Source: Acetivibrio clariflavus DSM 19732 (GTDB lineage Bacteria > Bacillota > Clostridia > Acetivibrionales > Acetivibrionaceae). Taken from it: a DNA stretch of 64,000 bases. The notes under the pieces were generated by a model, which did not search any database, had not been told where the DNA came from, and was given only the letters and a program-made list of their open reading frames with translations. Each line of letters begins with the position of its first letter. Positions within the stretch are counted from its first letter, which is position 1. Of the stretch, positions 28,038 through 37,564 are shown piece after piece. The stretch covers positions 2,914,118 to 2,978,117 of the forward strand of contig NC_016627.1 in NCBI RefSeq assembly GCF_000237085.1, read 5' to 3'. The position numbers and the translations under genes were made by a program.

Positions 28038-29013
28038 CCCCCTTTTCCTTCACAATATATACGGGACGTTTTTTTGTTTCCAAATAAGTCTTAGATAAGT
28101 ATTGTCCCAAAATTCCGATGCAAAACAGCTGTATACCTGCCAAAAACAATATAATGCATACCAAGGAGGACCATCCGTAGGCAGAACCTCCCCAAACAAG
28201 CTGCCGTATAATTGTAATTACAATTGAAATAAAGGCAATGGCACAAAAGAAAATACCCAATAATGAGGATAATGCCAGCGGTGCAGTAGAAAAAGCCACT
28301 ATACCATCAATTGAATAAAGGAACAGCTTCCAAAAAGACCATTTGCTTCTACCACCAGCACGCTCAATATTTTCGTATTCCAACCACTTTGTGTTAAATC
28401 CCACCCATGAAAAAATACCTTTAGAAAAACGGTTGTACTCGCATACCGATAATATAGCATCAGTCATCTGACGGGTCATCAGTCTAAAATCCCTAGCTCC
28501 GTCAACAATCTCCGTTTTGCTAAGTATTCTCATCAGTTTATAAAACTGACGAGCAAAAAAAGACCTGAGTTTAGGTTCACCAATACGGTTAATCCGCCTT
28601 GCGGCAACACAATCATAACCTTCCTCTTTTATACCTTTATACATTTCAGGTATCATTGTCGGAGGATCCTGCATATCTGCATCTATAATAGCGACAAAGT
28701 CTCCTTTAGCCATTTGCATGCCAGATAACATAGCAGCTTCTTTGCCGAAATTTCTTGAAAAGGATATATATTTGACTCGTGAATCTTTTTCGTAAAGAGA
28801 CTTAATTACAGTAATTGTATTATCTTTCGAACCGTCATCCACAAATATGTACTCAAAATCAACTTCAGCCATTAATTGCGCAATTTCACATAATTTATTA
28901 TGTAAAACCAGTAGTAATTCTCCTTCATTATAGCAAGGTACGACAACAGATATACAATCCTTTTTAATGAGCTCACCATTCAAGTCATTTTGAGACTCAA
29001 CAGATTGATTCAT
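28015..29013 (-). CDS. Polyprenyl-phosphate glycosyltransferase, CsbB/GtrB-type (GT2)
   Basis: 332 residues. The GT2 domain starts ISVVVPCYNEGELL, with FVDDGSKDNT and the metal-binding IIDADMQDPP; RNFGKEAAMLSGM is also typical. Two C-terminal spans (APLALSSLLGIFFCAIAF and LVCIILFLAGIQLFCIGI) complete the dolichol-phosphate-mannose-synthase-like form. It would load a sugar onto undecaprenyl phosphate on the inner face for YfhO to use outside. Ribosome site aaaggag. A flippase of the GtrA type is not seen nearby. Confidence 0.93.
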   Translation of the reverse strand: MNQSVESQNDLNGELIKKDCISVVVPCYNEGELLLVLHNKLCEIAQLMAEVDFEYIFVDDGSKDNTITVIKSLYEKDSRVKYISFSRNFGKEAAMLSGMQMAKGDFVAIIDADMQDPPTMIPEMYKGIKEEGYDCVAARRINRIGEPKLRSFFARQFYKLMRILSKTEIVDGARDFRLMTRQMTDAILSVCEYNRFSKGIFSWVGFNTKWLEYENIERAGGRSKWSFWKLFLYSIDGIVAFSTAPLALSSLLGIFFCAIAFISIVITIIRQLVWGGSAYGWSSLVCIILFLAGIQLFCIGILGQYLSKTYLETKKRPVYIVKEKGDGSDKSK

Positions 29014-29302
29014 TTTTTCTATCTCCTTTTAGATGCTAAGATTTTATTATCTGATGCTTTTTAATATATTAAGCGGTGTCCAAAAGTATTTATAAATATT
29101 ATCCTTCTAAGTTAAATTATAATAGATTTGAATTATATTGTACAGCAAAACTGCATAATGCAAGTTCGATGATATAATAGAATATTGATCATCCCAATAA
29201 CAATATTATTTATCTTTTCATAAATACAATCACTATTTTGCAATATAACTAAAAAATTAACTAAATAAACATATAATCCTAAAGAGTATCTCACATAATA
29301 AG

Positions 29303-30028
29303 TCAGTGAAGGAATCTGCTCTTGAGTTCAACTTTTATTTTATCCACTCTGTCATTAAGGATGTTCCTTATATCCCGGTTGAACAATCCCGTATTCAAAA
29401 TCCGCAAGCATGGAAACGCAAGAAAAAAACGTTTGTATCTGATAATTTTCTCATAGTACTTATTGAAAGAAATGGTAGAAGCATTTAATATAACATTTCG
29501 TAAATCCAGGGTTTCTGCCACTGTCTTTGTAGTATCCGCCAAAAAATACACCAACAAGAAAGCCACCAGATGGCCCTTAGCAGTATCAGGAATCGAATAT
29601 ACAAATCCCAGAACAATAGGATGAATTACCTGTATAAGCAAGAATGCTAACAATCCCCAAAAAAGAGAATATTTTAAACATATGTACCCATGGAGATTAT
29701 ATGGCTCATAACTGTAATCCCACCATTTACAGTTGAATATTTTCTCCAATAGAAATCCCGTAACATACTCCAGTGAAGTCACCAAAACAACAGAAACTAA
29801 CAAGTTGACTATAAGTACCGTAAACTCATTTTCAAATTTATCTCCAATCCATTTTACCGTGCCTAATATCAAAATAGCTCCAAAACCATAAATGGGACAA
29901 AAGCATCCTGTTAAAAAACCTCTGTTAATGATCTTTCTTTCGCATATACTGACATAAATACTTTCTATCACCCATCCCAAAAAAGAATAAATGGAAAAAA
30001 ACAGCATCAAATTGTTAAAACCTGTCAT
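29303..30028 (-). CDS. CmpB-like (putative ABC-transporter type IV) membrane protein
   Basis: 241 residues with about six spans. The N-terminus FFSIYSFLGWVIESIYVS then NRGFLTGCFCPIYGFGA is the signature of PF06541-type proteins, followed by EYVTGFLLEKIFNCKWWDYS. The family name suggests transport, but biochemical function is unknown. Strong ribosome site aaggggg. The 261-base gap upstream separates it from the TetR gene, so regulation by that TetR is possible but unproven. Confidence 0.8.
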   Translation of the reverse strand: MTGFNNLMLFFSIYSFLGWVIESIYVSICERKIINRGFLTGCFCPIYGFGAILILGTVKWIGDKFENEFTVLIVNLLVSVVLVTSLEYVTGFLLEKIFNCKWWDYSYEPYNLHGYICLKYSLFWGLLAFLLIQVIHPIVLGFVYSIPDTAKGHLVAFLLVYFLADTTKTVAETLDLRNVILNASTISFNKYYEKIIRYKRFFLAFPCLRILNTGLFNRDIRNILNDRVDKIKVELKSRFLH

Positions 30029-30289
30029 ACAATTACCCCCTTCACATTCCTGTTGTCAGCATCGTCTAATACATCGAATCAACCGGTTCTACATAGATGA
30101 TTGTGACAATAACACTGACAGTACTGTTCCAAAGGTCAGCATTCAAATATTTCAGTACTTCAGCAGCTTCATTTTAAAATAGCACTAATATATTCTTATT
30201 TTTCTTTATGTTCAATGGAATATTGTCGCTAAATTTAACTTATTTACAGTTGTTCATGTTAAATTTGATATAATCGATTTGTCTTTTAT

Positions 30290-30871
30290 TTATCCTAATA
30301 TCATTCCAATCAGGTTTAACGAATCAAATGCAGTATCTTCATCCGAATCAAGCATAATTTGAATGGACGTGCCATATAATGCACCTAAAACAAGTCTGGC
30401 CAACGATTTTGGGGAATGTCCCCGTAAATTTTTATTTATTACTGTTCCGGCCAATATGCTCTTTTCAATCATTTCCGATAAATCAGCAAACAAGTTTTTC
30501 AAATGCCGTCTGAAAGACGGTAACCATAAAGATTGGGCTGTAAAGTCGATAAATAGTCTCAACAATTCAGGTTTTTTTCTGATCAGCTCATTAAAGTACG
30601 TTACCAGTGACGCAATTCTCTCTTTCGCATTTGCAGTGGATTTCAGCTCATCCTCTACCTCATGCAGATATTGATTCATCATCATTTTTACTACTTCAGT
30701 AAACAATCCTTCCTTGTTCTTGTAATAATAGTTCAACTGGCTTAATGCAACTCCGGCTTCATCAGCAATATCTCTCATAGACACATTGGCATAACCTCTC
30801 GTGGACAAGCATTGATATGCCGTCTGAAGTATTTTTTTGGATTGACTAATTTTTTCCGATTTACTGCCCAT
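30290..30871 (-). CDS. TetR-family transcriptional regulator
   Basis: 193 residues. N-terminal helix-turn-helix: QTAYQCLSTRGYANVSMRDI then ADEAGVALSQLNYYYKNKEG. The C-terminal ligand domain includes FIDFTAQSLWLPSFRRHLKN and is of the type seen in many acyl- or drug-responsive TetRs; ligand unknown. It reads toward the CmpB-like gene, its only plausible target nearby. Confidence 0.9.
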   Translation of the reverse strand: MGSKSEKISQSKKILQTAYQCLSTRGYANVSMRDIADEAGVALSQLNYYYKNKEGLFTEVVKMMMNQYLHEVEDELKSTANAKERIASLVTYFNELIRKKPELLRLFIDFTAQSLWLPSFRRHLKNLFADLSEMIEKSILAGTVINKNLRGHSPKSLARLVLGALYGTSIQIMLDSDEDTAFDSLNLIGMILG

Positions 30872-31034
30872 TATTTCATCACCCTATTTTAATTCGTACG
30901 TTCGTCCTAATTTTATAATAACATATAATAAATCATCATTCAATTGCCTTATTTTTTTCTTCAATTTGAAATTTATAGGTTCACTGAAACTAAAAAACGG
31001 ACGGTATCTCAATCAAATTGAAATTCAAAGAACA

Positions 31035-31058
31035 AAAGCCGCTTGAAAAAGCGGCTTT
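31035..31058 (-). terminator. Terminator after tRNA-Ala
   Basis: aaagccgctt (31035-31044) and aagcggcttt (31049-31058) form a 10-bp stem with a gaaa loop (plus strand), followed on the minus strand by TTTGTTCTTT. Confidence 0.8.
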
Positions 31059-31079
31059 ATATTACGTAAATAAATAAAA

Positions 31080-31152
31080 TGGAGCTAAGGGGATTCGAAC
31101 CCCTGACCCCCACACTGCCAGTGTGATGCGCTCCCAACTGCGCTATAGCCCC
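31080..31152 (-). tRNA. tRNA-Ala (anticodon GGC)
   Basis: 73 nt without an encoded CCA. Acceptor GGGGCTA pairs with TAGCTCC and contains the G3-U70 pair that marks alanine tRNAs. D arm GCGCAGTTGGGAGCGC, anticodon stem TCACA/TGTGG around loop CTGGCAG (anticodon GGC), T arm AGGGGTTCGAATCCCCT. The terminator follows immediately. Confidence 0.95.
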
Positions 31153-31219
31153 ATACGTATTACATTTTAATGTATCGGGATAAATTTTGCAATAAGTTTT
31201 TTAAATTTTCTAAAATATT

Positions 31220-31510
31220 TCAATCCACATGTATAATCTCGGTACTATAGTCGAAAAGTACCGCTCTCCCGTCATTCTCAATAAAATTAACTATATTCGC
31301 CATCATACTGTCTGCATGCCTTGACTCATTTGATACACAGGAAATTCCAATTACAGCTCTCTTCCATTTGTCATTTAGGTCCACCTCGGCAACCGAAGCG
31401 TTAAAACGGGATTTGATCCTTTCAATCAGGCTCTTTACAATATGCCTCTTTTCTTTTAATGAATAAACTTCGTCTATTGTTAAAAATACCTTACAGACTC
31501 CTATAACCAT
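31220..31510 (-). CDS. DUF503/YlxP-family protein
   Basis: About 96 residues: MVIGVCKVFLTIDEVYSLKE, then KRHIVKSLIERIKSRFNASV and WKRAVIGISCVSN. This is the conserved DUF503 fold often found with rbfA and infB; exact role unknown. I start at ATG 31510, with gaggag 8 bases upstream, rather than a TTG five codons earlier. Divergent from the receiver-phosphatase gene. Confidence 0.88.
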   Translation of the reverse strand: MVIGVCKVFLTIDEVYSLKEKRHIVKSLIERIKSRFNASVAEVDLNDKWKRAVIGISCVSNESRHADSMMANIVNFIENDGRAVLFDYSTEIIHVD

Positions 31511-31596
31511 TATATCGCTCCTCAAATTATATAATCTATAGTTTTACCGTTATATTATAACACAGCTTTTCGCGTATGGAAATTTTACTTGAAAAT

Positions 31597-31605
31597 TGCT
31601 ATAAT
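31597..31605 (+). promoter_or_regulatory. Extended -10 promoter of the receiver-phosphatase gene
   Basis: TGCTATAAT, a perfect extended -10, 24 bases before the start codon; no clear -35. Confidence 0.55.
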
Positions 31606-31628
31606 ATTTCAGGAGAGGAGTCAGAGGC

Positions 31629-32789
31629 ATGTCTAAAATACTTGTTATAGATAATGAAATTACCACCTTGGACAATATAAAATTCGCACTGGAACTGGAA
31701 AATAACGAAGTGATAACCTTCTCAAACAGCGAGACAGGATTGGATTACTTTAACAAGAACTACTCTTCCATCGATGTAGTTCTTACCAATATAAAAATGC
31801 CAAATATATCCGGAATAGAAATCCTCAGAAAAATAAAAAAAATAATGCCAGAAATGGGTGTAATTATACTTACAGATCACGGCGACCTTGAAACAGCAAT
31901 TCAAGTTATGAAAGAGGGTGCTTTTGAGTATATAACAAAACCCATAACAAATGATAAGCTTACCATTGCAATTAACAATGCCATAAACAAAAAAAATCTC
32001 CTTTTGGAAAATGCTCGTATTCACAGAGAACTTTTAGAGCACAAAAATTATCTTCAAGGCTTACACGATTCAGCCGAAAAAATTTTAAAGAATATGCTTC
32101 CCAAAAAGTTGCCGGATATTTCCGGGTTCGATTTTGCTGTGGAATATAAAAGCTGTGACTCGGTAGGCGGTGATATGTATGACATATCCGACATAGGCGA
32201 TTATATATGTTTCTATGTGTTTGACGTGTCAAGTCACGGGATACTTGCCTCTGTAATTTCAACAATTATAAAGAGCTTTCTTAAAAATATTGAATACAAT
32301 TACAAGCAAGGAATAAACAAGCGGAGATTTCCCGAAATAGTGCTTGACCTGAACATGATGCTTTTGTCCAACACGGAGCAGAATGTGTTTGCTACTCTGC
32401 TTTTGGGTTTTATAGATAAAAAAAGCAAAACTCTTTACACCGTATCGGCTGGTCATATAAACCAGTTCATAATCAGAAAAGACGGAAGCCATGTTCCATT
32501 GGAATCTACAGGACCAATCTTAGGTGTTTTTGAAGATGCAATGTACAATTGCTGTGTCAACCAATTGTATCAAAATGACAAAATATGGCTTTTTACCGAC
32601 GGATTGATTGAAGCTTCCCCGGATGAGGAAACGCCACCCTTTGGTGAAGATATGCTTTTGTCACTTCTTAAGAAAAACACCGGTACCAACCTTGCAGATA
32701 CCGTAAAAGAAGTTGTTTATGCTGTTAAAAATTATTCGAAAGAAACCTTTTTCGATGACATTACTCTTCTAGGAATTGAGGTCAGGTAA
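31629..32789 (+). CDS. Receiver-SpoIIE phosphatase (RsbU-like) lacking the phospho-acceptor Asp
   Basis: 386 residues. The N-terminal receiver (1-120) has ILVIDNE, VIILTDHGD and YITKPI, matching the acidic pocket, Thr and Lys of receivers, but the phosphorylation site reads VVLTNIKMP with Asn54 where Asp is expected. A coiled-coil linker (about 120-155) leads to a PP2C-type SpoIIE domain with the metal-binding SVGGDMYD and FDVSSHGILAS, then LFTDGLIEAS and FFDDITLLGI. Such proteins usually dephosphorylate an anti-anti-sigma factor in a partner-switch pathway. No anti-sigma partner is next to it. Output should be independent of phosphorylation, or controlled another way. Confidence 0.9.
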   Translation: MSKILVIDNEITTLDNIKFALELENNEVITFSNSETGLDYFNKNYSSIDVVLTNIKMPNISGIEILRKIKKIMPEMGVIILTDHGDLETAIQVMKEGAFEYITKPITNDKLTIAINNAINKKNLLLENARIHRELLEHKNYLQGLHDSAEKILKNMLPKKLPDISGFDFAVEYKSCDSVGGDMYDISDIGDYICFYVFDVSSHGILASVISTIIKSFLKNIEYNYKQGINKRRFPEIVLDLNMMLLSNTEQNVFATLLLGFIDKKSKTLYTVSAGHINQFIIRKDGSHVPLESTGPILGVFEDAMYNCCVNQLYQNDKIWLFTDGLIEASPDEETPPFGEDMLLSLLKKNTGTNLADTVKEVVYAVKNYSKETFFDDITLLGIEVR

Positions 32790-33096
32790 CAGACCGCCAT
32801 ATTTCCCACGTTATAAAAATACTATAATTATTAACTATTTTTGCAGACTTCACCGGATATGGAATATTACCTGCTTATTATCCAATATTTTGTTTGTTAA
32901 TAAGCTTATGAAGTGTTATACTAATTAAATAATATTTTTAAAGGGTAATTTGATCAAAATTACCAACAATACTTCTATATATTTTTTATGACATATAAGA
33001 GCTATAAAATTGCATCTTGTAACAAAGAATGAAAGGCTTTTTTAAATTTATGCGAAAAATATTTAAATTTTTAACATAGAAACGAGGTGTAAAAAC
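32790..33096. other. Gene-free stretch before rqcH
   Basis: AT-rich intergenic DNA holding the rqcH promoter at 32894-32922 and a leader of about 170 bases. Nothing else stands out. Confidence 0.5.
32894..32922 (+). promoter_or_regulatory. Sigma-A promoter for rqcH and the aminotransferase
   Basis: TTGTTA (32894-32899), 17-base spacer, TATACT (32917-32922). Confidence 0.65.
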
Positions 33097-34878
33097 TTGC
33101 CTTTTGACGGAGTTGTAGCAAAAAATGTGGCAATGGAATTGTATGATATCCTTGTAGGCGGACGAATAGATAAAATATATCAGCCGGAGCAGGACGAAAT
33201 CCTAATTCACATTAGAGCTAAAGGTCAAAACTATAAACTGTTGCTTTCAGCTAACGCCAGTTATCCTAGAATTCATTTGACCAGTTTGTCCAAGGAGAAT
33301 CCGATGAATCCTCCCGTTTTCTGCATGCTTTTAAGAAAGCATTTGCAGGGAGGCAGAATAGTCAATATTGAATTCTATGATTTTGAAAGAATTATTTCTG
33401 TTCATGTTGAAGCACTAAACGAAATGGGAGATACTACATATAAAAAACTGCTTATTGAGATAATGGGAAAACACAGTAATATAATACTCCTTAATGACAA
33501 TGATATAATTATAGATTCAATTAAGCATATTGACAGTGATATAAGCAGAGTCAGGGAAGTTATGCCTGCAAGGCTGTATACATTTCCCCCGGGGCAGGAT
33601 AAAGAAAACCCTGAAAAAATAAATCTCGATGAATTCATGAAAAAAACAAAAAGTCAAAGCGGTATTCGTATATCCAAATATCTTTTAAACAGCATAAAGG
33701 GTTTCAGTCCCCTTCTTTGCGATGAGGTATGCTACAGAGCCCAGGTTGACGCAAAAACTCCCATCGACAAACTTACCGATGAAGAACTGGAAAAAATAAA
33801 AAATTCATTATCCGAAATTATACTCAAAATATCTTCTTCCAACTTCACTCCATGTATTGCCTGGAGTGACCAAACAAAGAGAAAACCTTTGGATTTTCAC
33901 TCGTTGGAAATTACTCAATACCCAATTCTTGAGTATAATTCTTCCATATGCCATATCCTTGATTTGTTTTATACCTCGAAGGATAATGCTGAAAGGCTTG
34001 TACAGAAGAAAAGCGCGCTTAATAAAATATTGAACAACTATCTGGACCGATGCAACAAAAAAATCGCCATTCATCAGGATACTTTAAGACAAGTGGCTGA
34101 CCGCGATAAATTTAAACTGTATGGAGAACTTATCACTGCAAACATATATTGCATACCAAAAAATGCAAAAAAAGTTTCTCTGCTTAATTATTACAGTGAG
34201 AACAATGAATACATTGATATTCCCCTCGACGAAAATCTTCTTCCTCAGGACAATGCCCAGATGTATTTTAAAAAGTTTGCAAAAGCAAAGAATGCTTTTA
34301 ATTATGCAAGTGCTCAATTGGAAGATGCTTATAAAGAACTTGAATATATTGAAAGCGTAATTCAAAATCTGGACAGTGCAACTTCTACCCAAGAGATAGA
34401 AGAAATTAGGCAGGAACTGGTTAACGTCGGATACTTAAGTGAAAGCAGAAGTTCTAAAAACAAAAAAAACGTCAGACCTTTGGAGCCTTACAGGTATAAA
34501 TCCTCTGACGGATATGACATTCTGGTGGGAAGAAATAATGTTCAAAATGACATTTTAACTTTAAAGACAGCCTCTTCAAATGATCTTTGGCTTCATACAA
34601 AAAACATACCGGGGTCCCATGTCATTGTAAAAAAACAGGCAGGAGATATTCCGGATACTACCCTCATTGAGGCTGCATTAATTGCTGCTTACCATAGCAA
34701 AGGTAAGATGTCCTCCCATGTTGAAGTGGATTATACCCAAGTAAAAAACGTAAAAAAGCCAAAGGGTGCAAAACCGGGAATGGTTACCTACGTTAATTAC
34801 AAAACTATAGTCGTGACCCCCGATGAAAATAAAATCAGAAATTTGGAATATAAATATAAAAAAGTAGATAAGGAGTGA
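33097..34878 (+). CDS. rqcH: RqcH (NFACT/FbpA family) ribosome quality-control factor
   Basis: 593 residues. In Firmicutes RqcH binds stalled 50S-peptidyl-tRNA complexes and recruits tRNA-Ala to add alanine tails that mark nascent chains for degradation. NFACT-N begins (M)PFDGVVAKNVAMEL and contains LLRKHLQGGRI; a helix-hairpin-helix and a long coiled coil (about 300-430) follow; the NFACT-R domain contains SSNDLWLHTKNIPGSHVIV and AAYHSKGKMSSHVEVDYT. TTG start with gaggtg upstream. It is 7 bases from the downstream aminotransferase, so co-transcribed. Confidence 0.94.
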   Translation: MPFDGVVAKNVAMELYDILVGGRIDKIYQPEQDEILIHIRAKGQNYKLLLSANASYPRIHLTSLSKENPMNPPVFCMLLRKHLQGGRIVNIEFYDFERIISVHVEALNEMGDTTYKKLLIEIMGKHSNIILLNDNDIIIDSIKHIDSDISRVREVMPARLYTFPPGQDKENPEKINLDEFMKKTKSQSGIRISKYLLNSIKGFSPLLCDEVCYRAQVDAKTPIDKLTDEELEKIKNSLSEIILKISSSNFTPCIAWSDQTKRKPLDFHSLEITQYPILEYNSSICHILDLFYTSKDNAERLVQKKSALNKILNNYLDRCNKKIAIHQDTLRQVADRDKFKLYGELITANIYCIPKNAKKVSLLNYYSENNEYIDIPLDENLLPQDNAQMYFKKFAKAKNAFNYASAQLEDAYKELEYIESVIQNLDSATSTQEIEEIRQELVNVGYLSESRSSKNKKNVRPLEPYRYKSSDGYDILVGRNNVQNDILTLKTASSNDLWLHTKNIPGSHVIVKKQAGDIPDTTLIEAALIAAYHSKGKMSSHVEVDYTQVKNVKKPKGAKPGMVTYVNYKTIVVTPDENKIRNLEYKYKKVDKE

Positions 34879-34885
34879 CTTTTAT

Positions 34886-36073
34886 ATGTTATCGCAAGAA
34901 ATAGTAAACAATCTTTCCCATTCTTCATGGATAAGAGCCATGTTTGAAGAGGGTGAAAAATTAAGAAAAATTCACGGCAAGGATAATGTTTTTGACTTTA
35001 CTTTAGGTAACCCTGACCCCGAACCCCCAAAGGAAGTTAAAGACGCCTTAAAAAATATAGTCCTTGATGCTCAGCCGGGAATGCATGGTTACATGAGCAA
35101 CGCCGGATATCAAGACGTGAGACAAAAAATAGCCGACAGAATCAGCAGTGATACAGGACTTTCATTTTCCACTGACCATATTCTGATGACCTGTGGAGCT
35201 GCCGGAGGACTCAATGTTGTACTCAGATCCATTCTGAATCCCGGTGAAGAAGTACTGATATTGGCTCCTTTTTTTGCCGAATATATTTTTTATGTAAGTA
35301 ACCATGGAGGTAAAACAGTTATCATACCACCGTCAAAGGATTCTTTTGATCCCGATCTTGACGCACTTAAAAACAGCATTACAGAAAAAACTAAAGCTAT
35401 AATTATAAACTCACCTAACAATCCTTCCGGCCATATATACAGCGAAGAAACTTTAAATAAAATTTTTGATATATTAAAATCAAAAGAAAAACAGTTCAAT
35501 TCCACCATATTCGTTCTGTCCGATGAACCCTATGTAAAATTGGTTTACGATGATACCGATGTACCAAGTATTTTAAAACTATATGATAACTCCTTCGTTA
35601 TAAACTCTTTCAGCAAATCCTTGTCCCTTCCGGGAGAAAGAATAGGATACATTGCGGTAAATCCTAAAATGCAGGATGTAGATCTCGTCATCTCATGTCT
35701 TGCTTTCTGCAACCGTACCTTAGGTTTTGTCAATGCACCGGCTCTCTTCCAAAAAGTAATCGGTGCAGCCCTCGATTCCTCTGTTGATGTTAACATATAC
35801 AAGGAAAGACGGGATACTTTATATAACAAACTTGTAAGTTTAGGCTTTTCATGTATAAAACCCAAAGGTGCCTTTTACTTGTTCCCGAAATCCCCAATTG
35901 AGGACGACGTAGCTTTTATTAAAAGTGCTGTAAAATATAATCTTCTGTTGGTTCCCGGTAAAGGATTTGGTACCCCCGGTTATTTTAGAATTTCTTACTG
36001 CGTAAGTCTGGATACTATAAAGAATTCTTTCCCTGCTTTTGAAGCTTTGGCTAAAGAATATAACCTCGGCTAA
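34886..36073 (+). CDS. PLP-dependent aminotransferase, class I/II
   Basis: 395-residue fold-type I aminotransferase. The PLP lysine is in INSFSKSLSLPGERIGY; other class signs are FTLGNPDPEPP, MTCGAAGGLNVVLRS, INSPNNPSGHIYSE and the arginine in GYFRISYCVS. Likely an aspartate- or aromatic-type enzyme; the amino-acid substrate cannot be set from sequence. Ribosome site aaggagtga. The transcript shared with rqcH ends at the hairpin just past its stop. Confidence 0.92.
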   Translation: MLSQEIVNNLSHSSWIRAMFEEGEKLRKIHGKDNVFDFTLGNPDPEPPKEVKDALKNIVLDAQPGMHGYMSNAGYQDVRQKIADRISSDTGLSFSTDHILMTCGAAGGLNVVLRSILNPGEEVLILAPFFAEYIFYVSNHGGKTVIIPPSKDSFDPDLDALKNSITEKTKAIIINSPNNPSGHIYSEETLNKIFDILKSKEKQFNSTIFVLSDEPYVKLVYDDTDVPSILKLYDNSFVINSFSKSLSLPGERIGYIAVNPKMQDVDLVISCLAFCNRTLGFVNAPALFQKVIGAALDSSVDVNIYKERRDTLYNKLVSLGFSCIKPKGAFYLFPKSPIEDDVAFIKSAVKYNLLLVPGKGFGTPGYFRISYCVSLDTIKNSFPAFEALAKEYNLG

Positions 36074-36094
36074 TAAATTTAAAAATCAAGTATA

Positions 36095-36128
36095 AAAAAA
36101 TCTCGGATATACTTACCCGAGATTTTTT
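36095..36128. terminator. Bidirectional terminator between the aminotransferase and thiN
   Basis: aaaaaatctcgg (36095-36106) pairs perfectly with ccgagatttttt (36117-36128), with T-runs on both strands. Confidence 0.9.
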
Positions 36129-36133
36129 ATATA

Positions 36134-36769
36134 CTAATCTTTTGATTTTATTACAATTAAAATACCCTTCTTTACTGAAACCTCAGCAATATCATCACTA
36201 AATTCATTGCTTACACCTCTGCTTGAACCCATAACAATATCTTCGCAGTTCAATTCATAGTACAACCCTTTTGTAGTTATCCCTTCCACTACATCGGTCA
36301 ATGGCAGCAATGTAACTTTTACATCCTTTTCCTTTTCGATTTCAACCCTGTCATTAATTAAGGTTAACTCGTTATTCTCATTTACAAGGGTACATTTTAC
36401 TCCTTTATCCAACAGTTTTTTAACAAGCAAAATATTAGCCAATGTGTGGTCGAGTCTTGTTCCAATGCCCCCAATTATAACTATCTCTTTAAAACCATTA
36501 TCGACAGCATAATCCACTGCTATTTCGGTATCTGTCATATCTTTTTGGATTGGATACTTCATAATTTTTACATTCATACTTACAAGGTAGTCCAAGTCTT
36601 CATCGGATATAGAATCCAGATCTCCAATCAGTACATCGGGAACAATCCCGAATTTTCTTAGGTATTTGGCTCCTCCATCAACACAAATTACGGCTTTTGC
36701 CCATTTAAAATATTTCTCGTAATGGGAGTAGTCTTTTATACTACCGCTACATACAATTAATGCTGTCAT
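36134..36769 (-). CDS. thiN: Thiamine diphosphokinase
   Basis: Makes thiamine diphosphate from thiamine and ATP. 211 residues with the family motifs CVDGGAKYLRKFGIVPDVLI, GDLDSISDEDLDYL, KDMTDTEIAVDYAVD and GGIGTRLDHTLANI, and SSRGVSNEF near the end. It is the last gene of the priA-to-thiN block, 17 bases after rpe. Its product TDP is the ligand of the riboswitch that controls the thi operon at 15-20 kb. Confidence 0.95.
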   Translation of the reverse strand: MTALIVCSGSIKDYSHYEKYFKWAKAVICVDGGAKYLRKFGIVPDVLIGDLDSISDEDLDYLVSMNVKIMKYPIQKDMTDTEIAVDYAVDNGFKEIVIIGGIGTRLDHTLANILLVKKLLDKGVKCTLVNENNELTLINDRVEIEKEKDVKVTLLPLTDVVEGITTKGLYYELNCEDIVMGSSRGVSNEFSDDIAEVSVKKGILIVIKSKD

Positions 36770-36786
36770 AAGTTAACCTTCCAAAC

Positions 36787-37446
36787 CTATATTCTAAATG
36801 CTTTCTCTCTCAAATCCTTTATTGTCCTGGACATATCCGGTGAATTGAATATTGTAGAACCCGAAACAATCACATTGGCTCCTGCCTTTGTAATTTCATA
36901 TATATTGCTTAAGTCAATTCCTCCATCCACTTCTATATCGATATGCAAACCCTTGCTCAACAACATATTTTTTAATTTATTTATTTTGCTGGTACTGATT
37001 TCAATAAACTGCTGTCCTCCAAAACCCGGATTAACGGACATAACAAGTATCATATCTACTTCATTCAAAACCCATTCGATACTGTGTAATGGCGTTGCAG
37101 GATTCAATGATACACCGGCTTTTAATCCATGGCTTTTTATTTTTTGCAAAGTCTGATGCAAGTGACGGCATGCCTCAACATGCACTGTAATAATATCTGC
37201 ACCGGCATCAGCAAAACTATCAATATATTTATCAGCATCCTCTATCATTAAATGCACATCAAAGGGTAAATTTGTCTCCTTTCGCAATGCCTTTACAACA
37301 GGAGGACCAATTGTTATGTTAGGAACAAAATGTCCATCCATAACATCAATATGTACCAAATCGGCTCCGGCTTTCTCCAATTTTACTACTTCCTCACCTA
37401 ACCTTGCAAAATCTGCAGATAATATGGAGGGTGCAATTTTAATCAA
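36787..37446 (-). CDS. rpe: Ribulose-phosphate 3-epimerase
   Basis: Interconverts ribulose 5-phosphate and xylulose 5-phosphate. 219-residue TIM barrel: [56 protein letters not shown] and [10 protein letters not shown] with the catalytic Asp residues and metal His in place. TTG start. The rsgA-rpe-thiN order is standard in Firmicutes. The longer gap before it (119 bases) could hold a minor promoter. Confidence 0.96.
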   Translation of the reverse strand: MIKIAPSILSADFARLGEEVVKLEKAGADLVHIDVMDGHFVPNITIGPPVVKALRKETNLPFDVHLMIEDADKYIDSFADAGADIITVHVEACRHLHQTLQKIKSHGLKAGVSLNPATPLHSIEWVLNEVDMILVMSVNPGFGGQQFIEISTSKINKLKNMLLSKGLHIDIEVDGGIDLSNIYEITKAGANVIVSGSTIFNSPDMSRTIKDLREKAFRI

Positions 37447-37564
37447 ATTTGTACACTTCCCTTCTTAATACTTGACGGACAAATAAAATTGAAGATGCTG
37501 CATAAGCACTTCAGACCAAGCAACAATGAAAACATATATAGCCGAAGTTATATTTGCAAACTTA

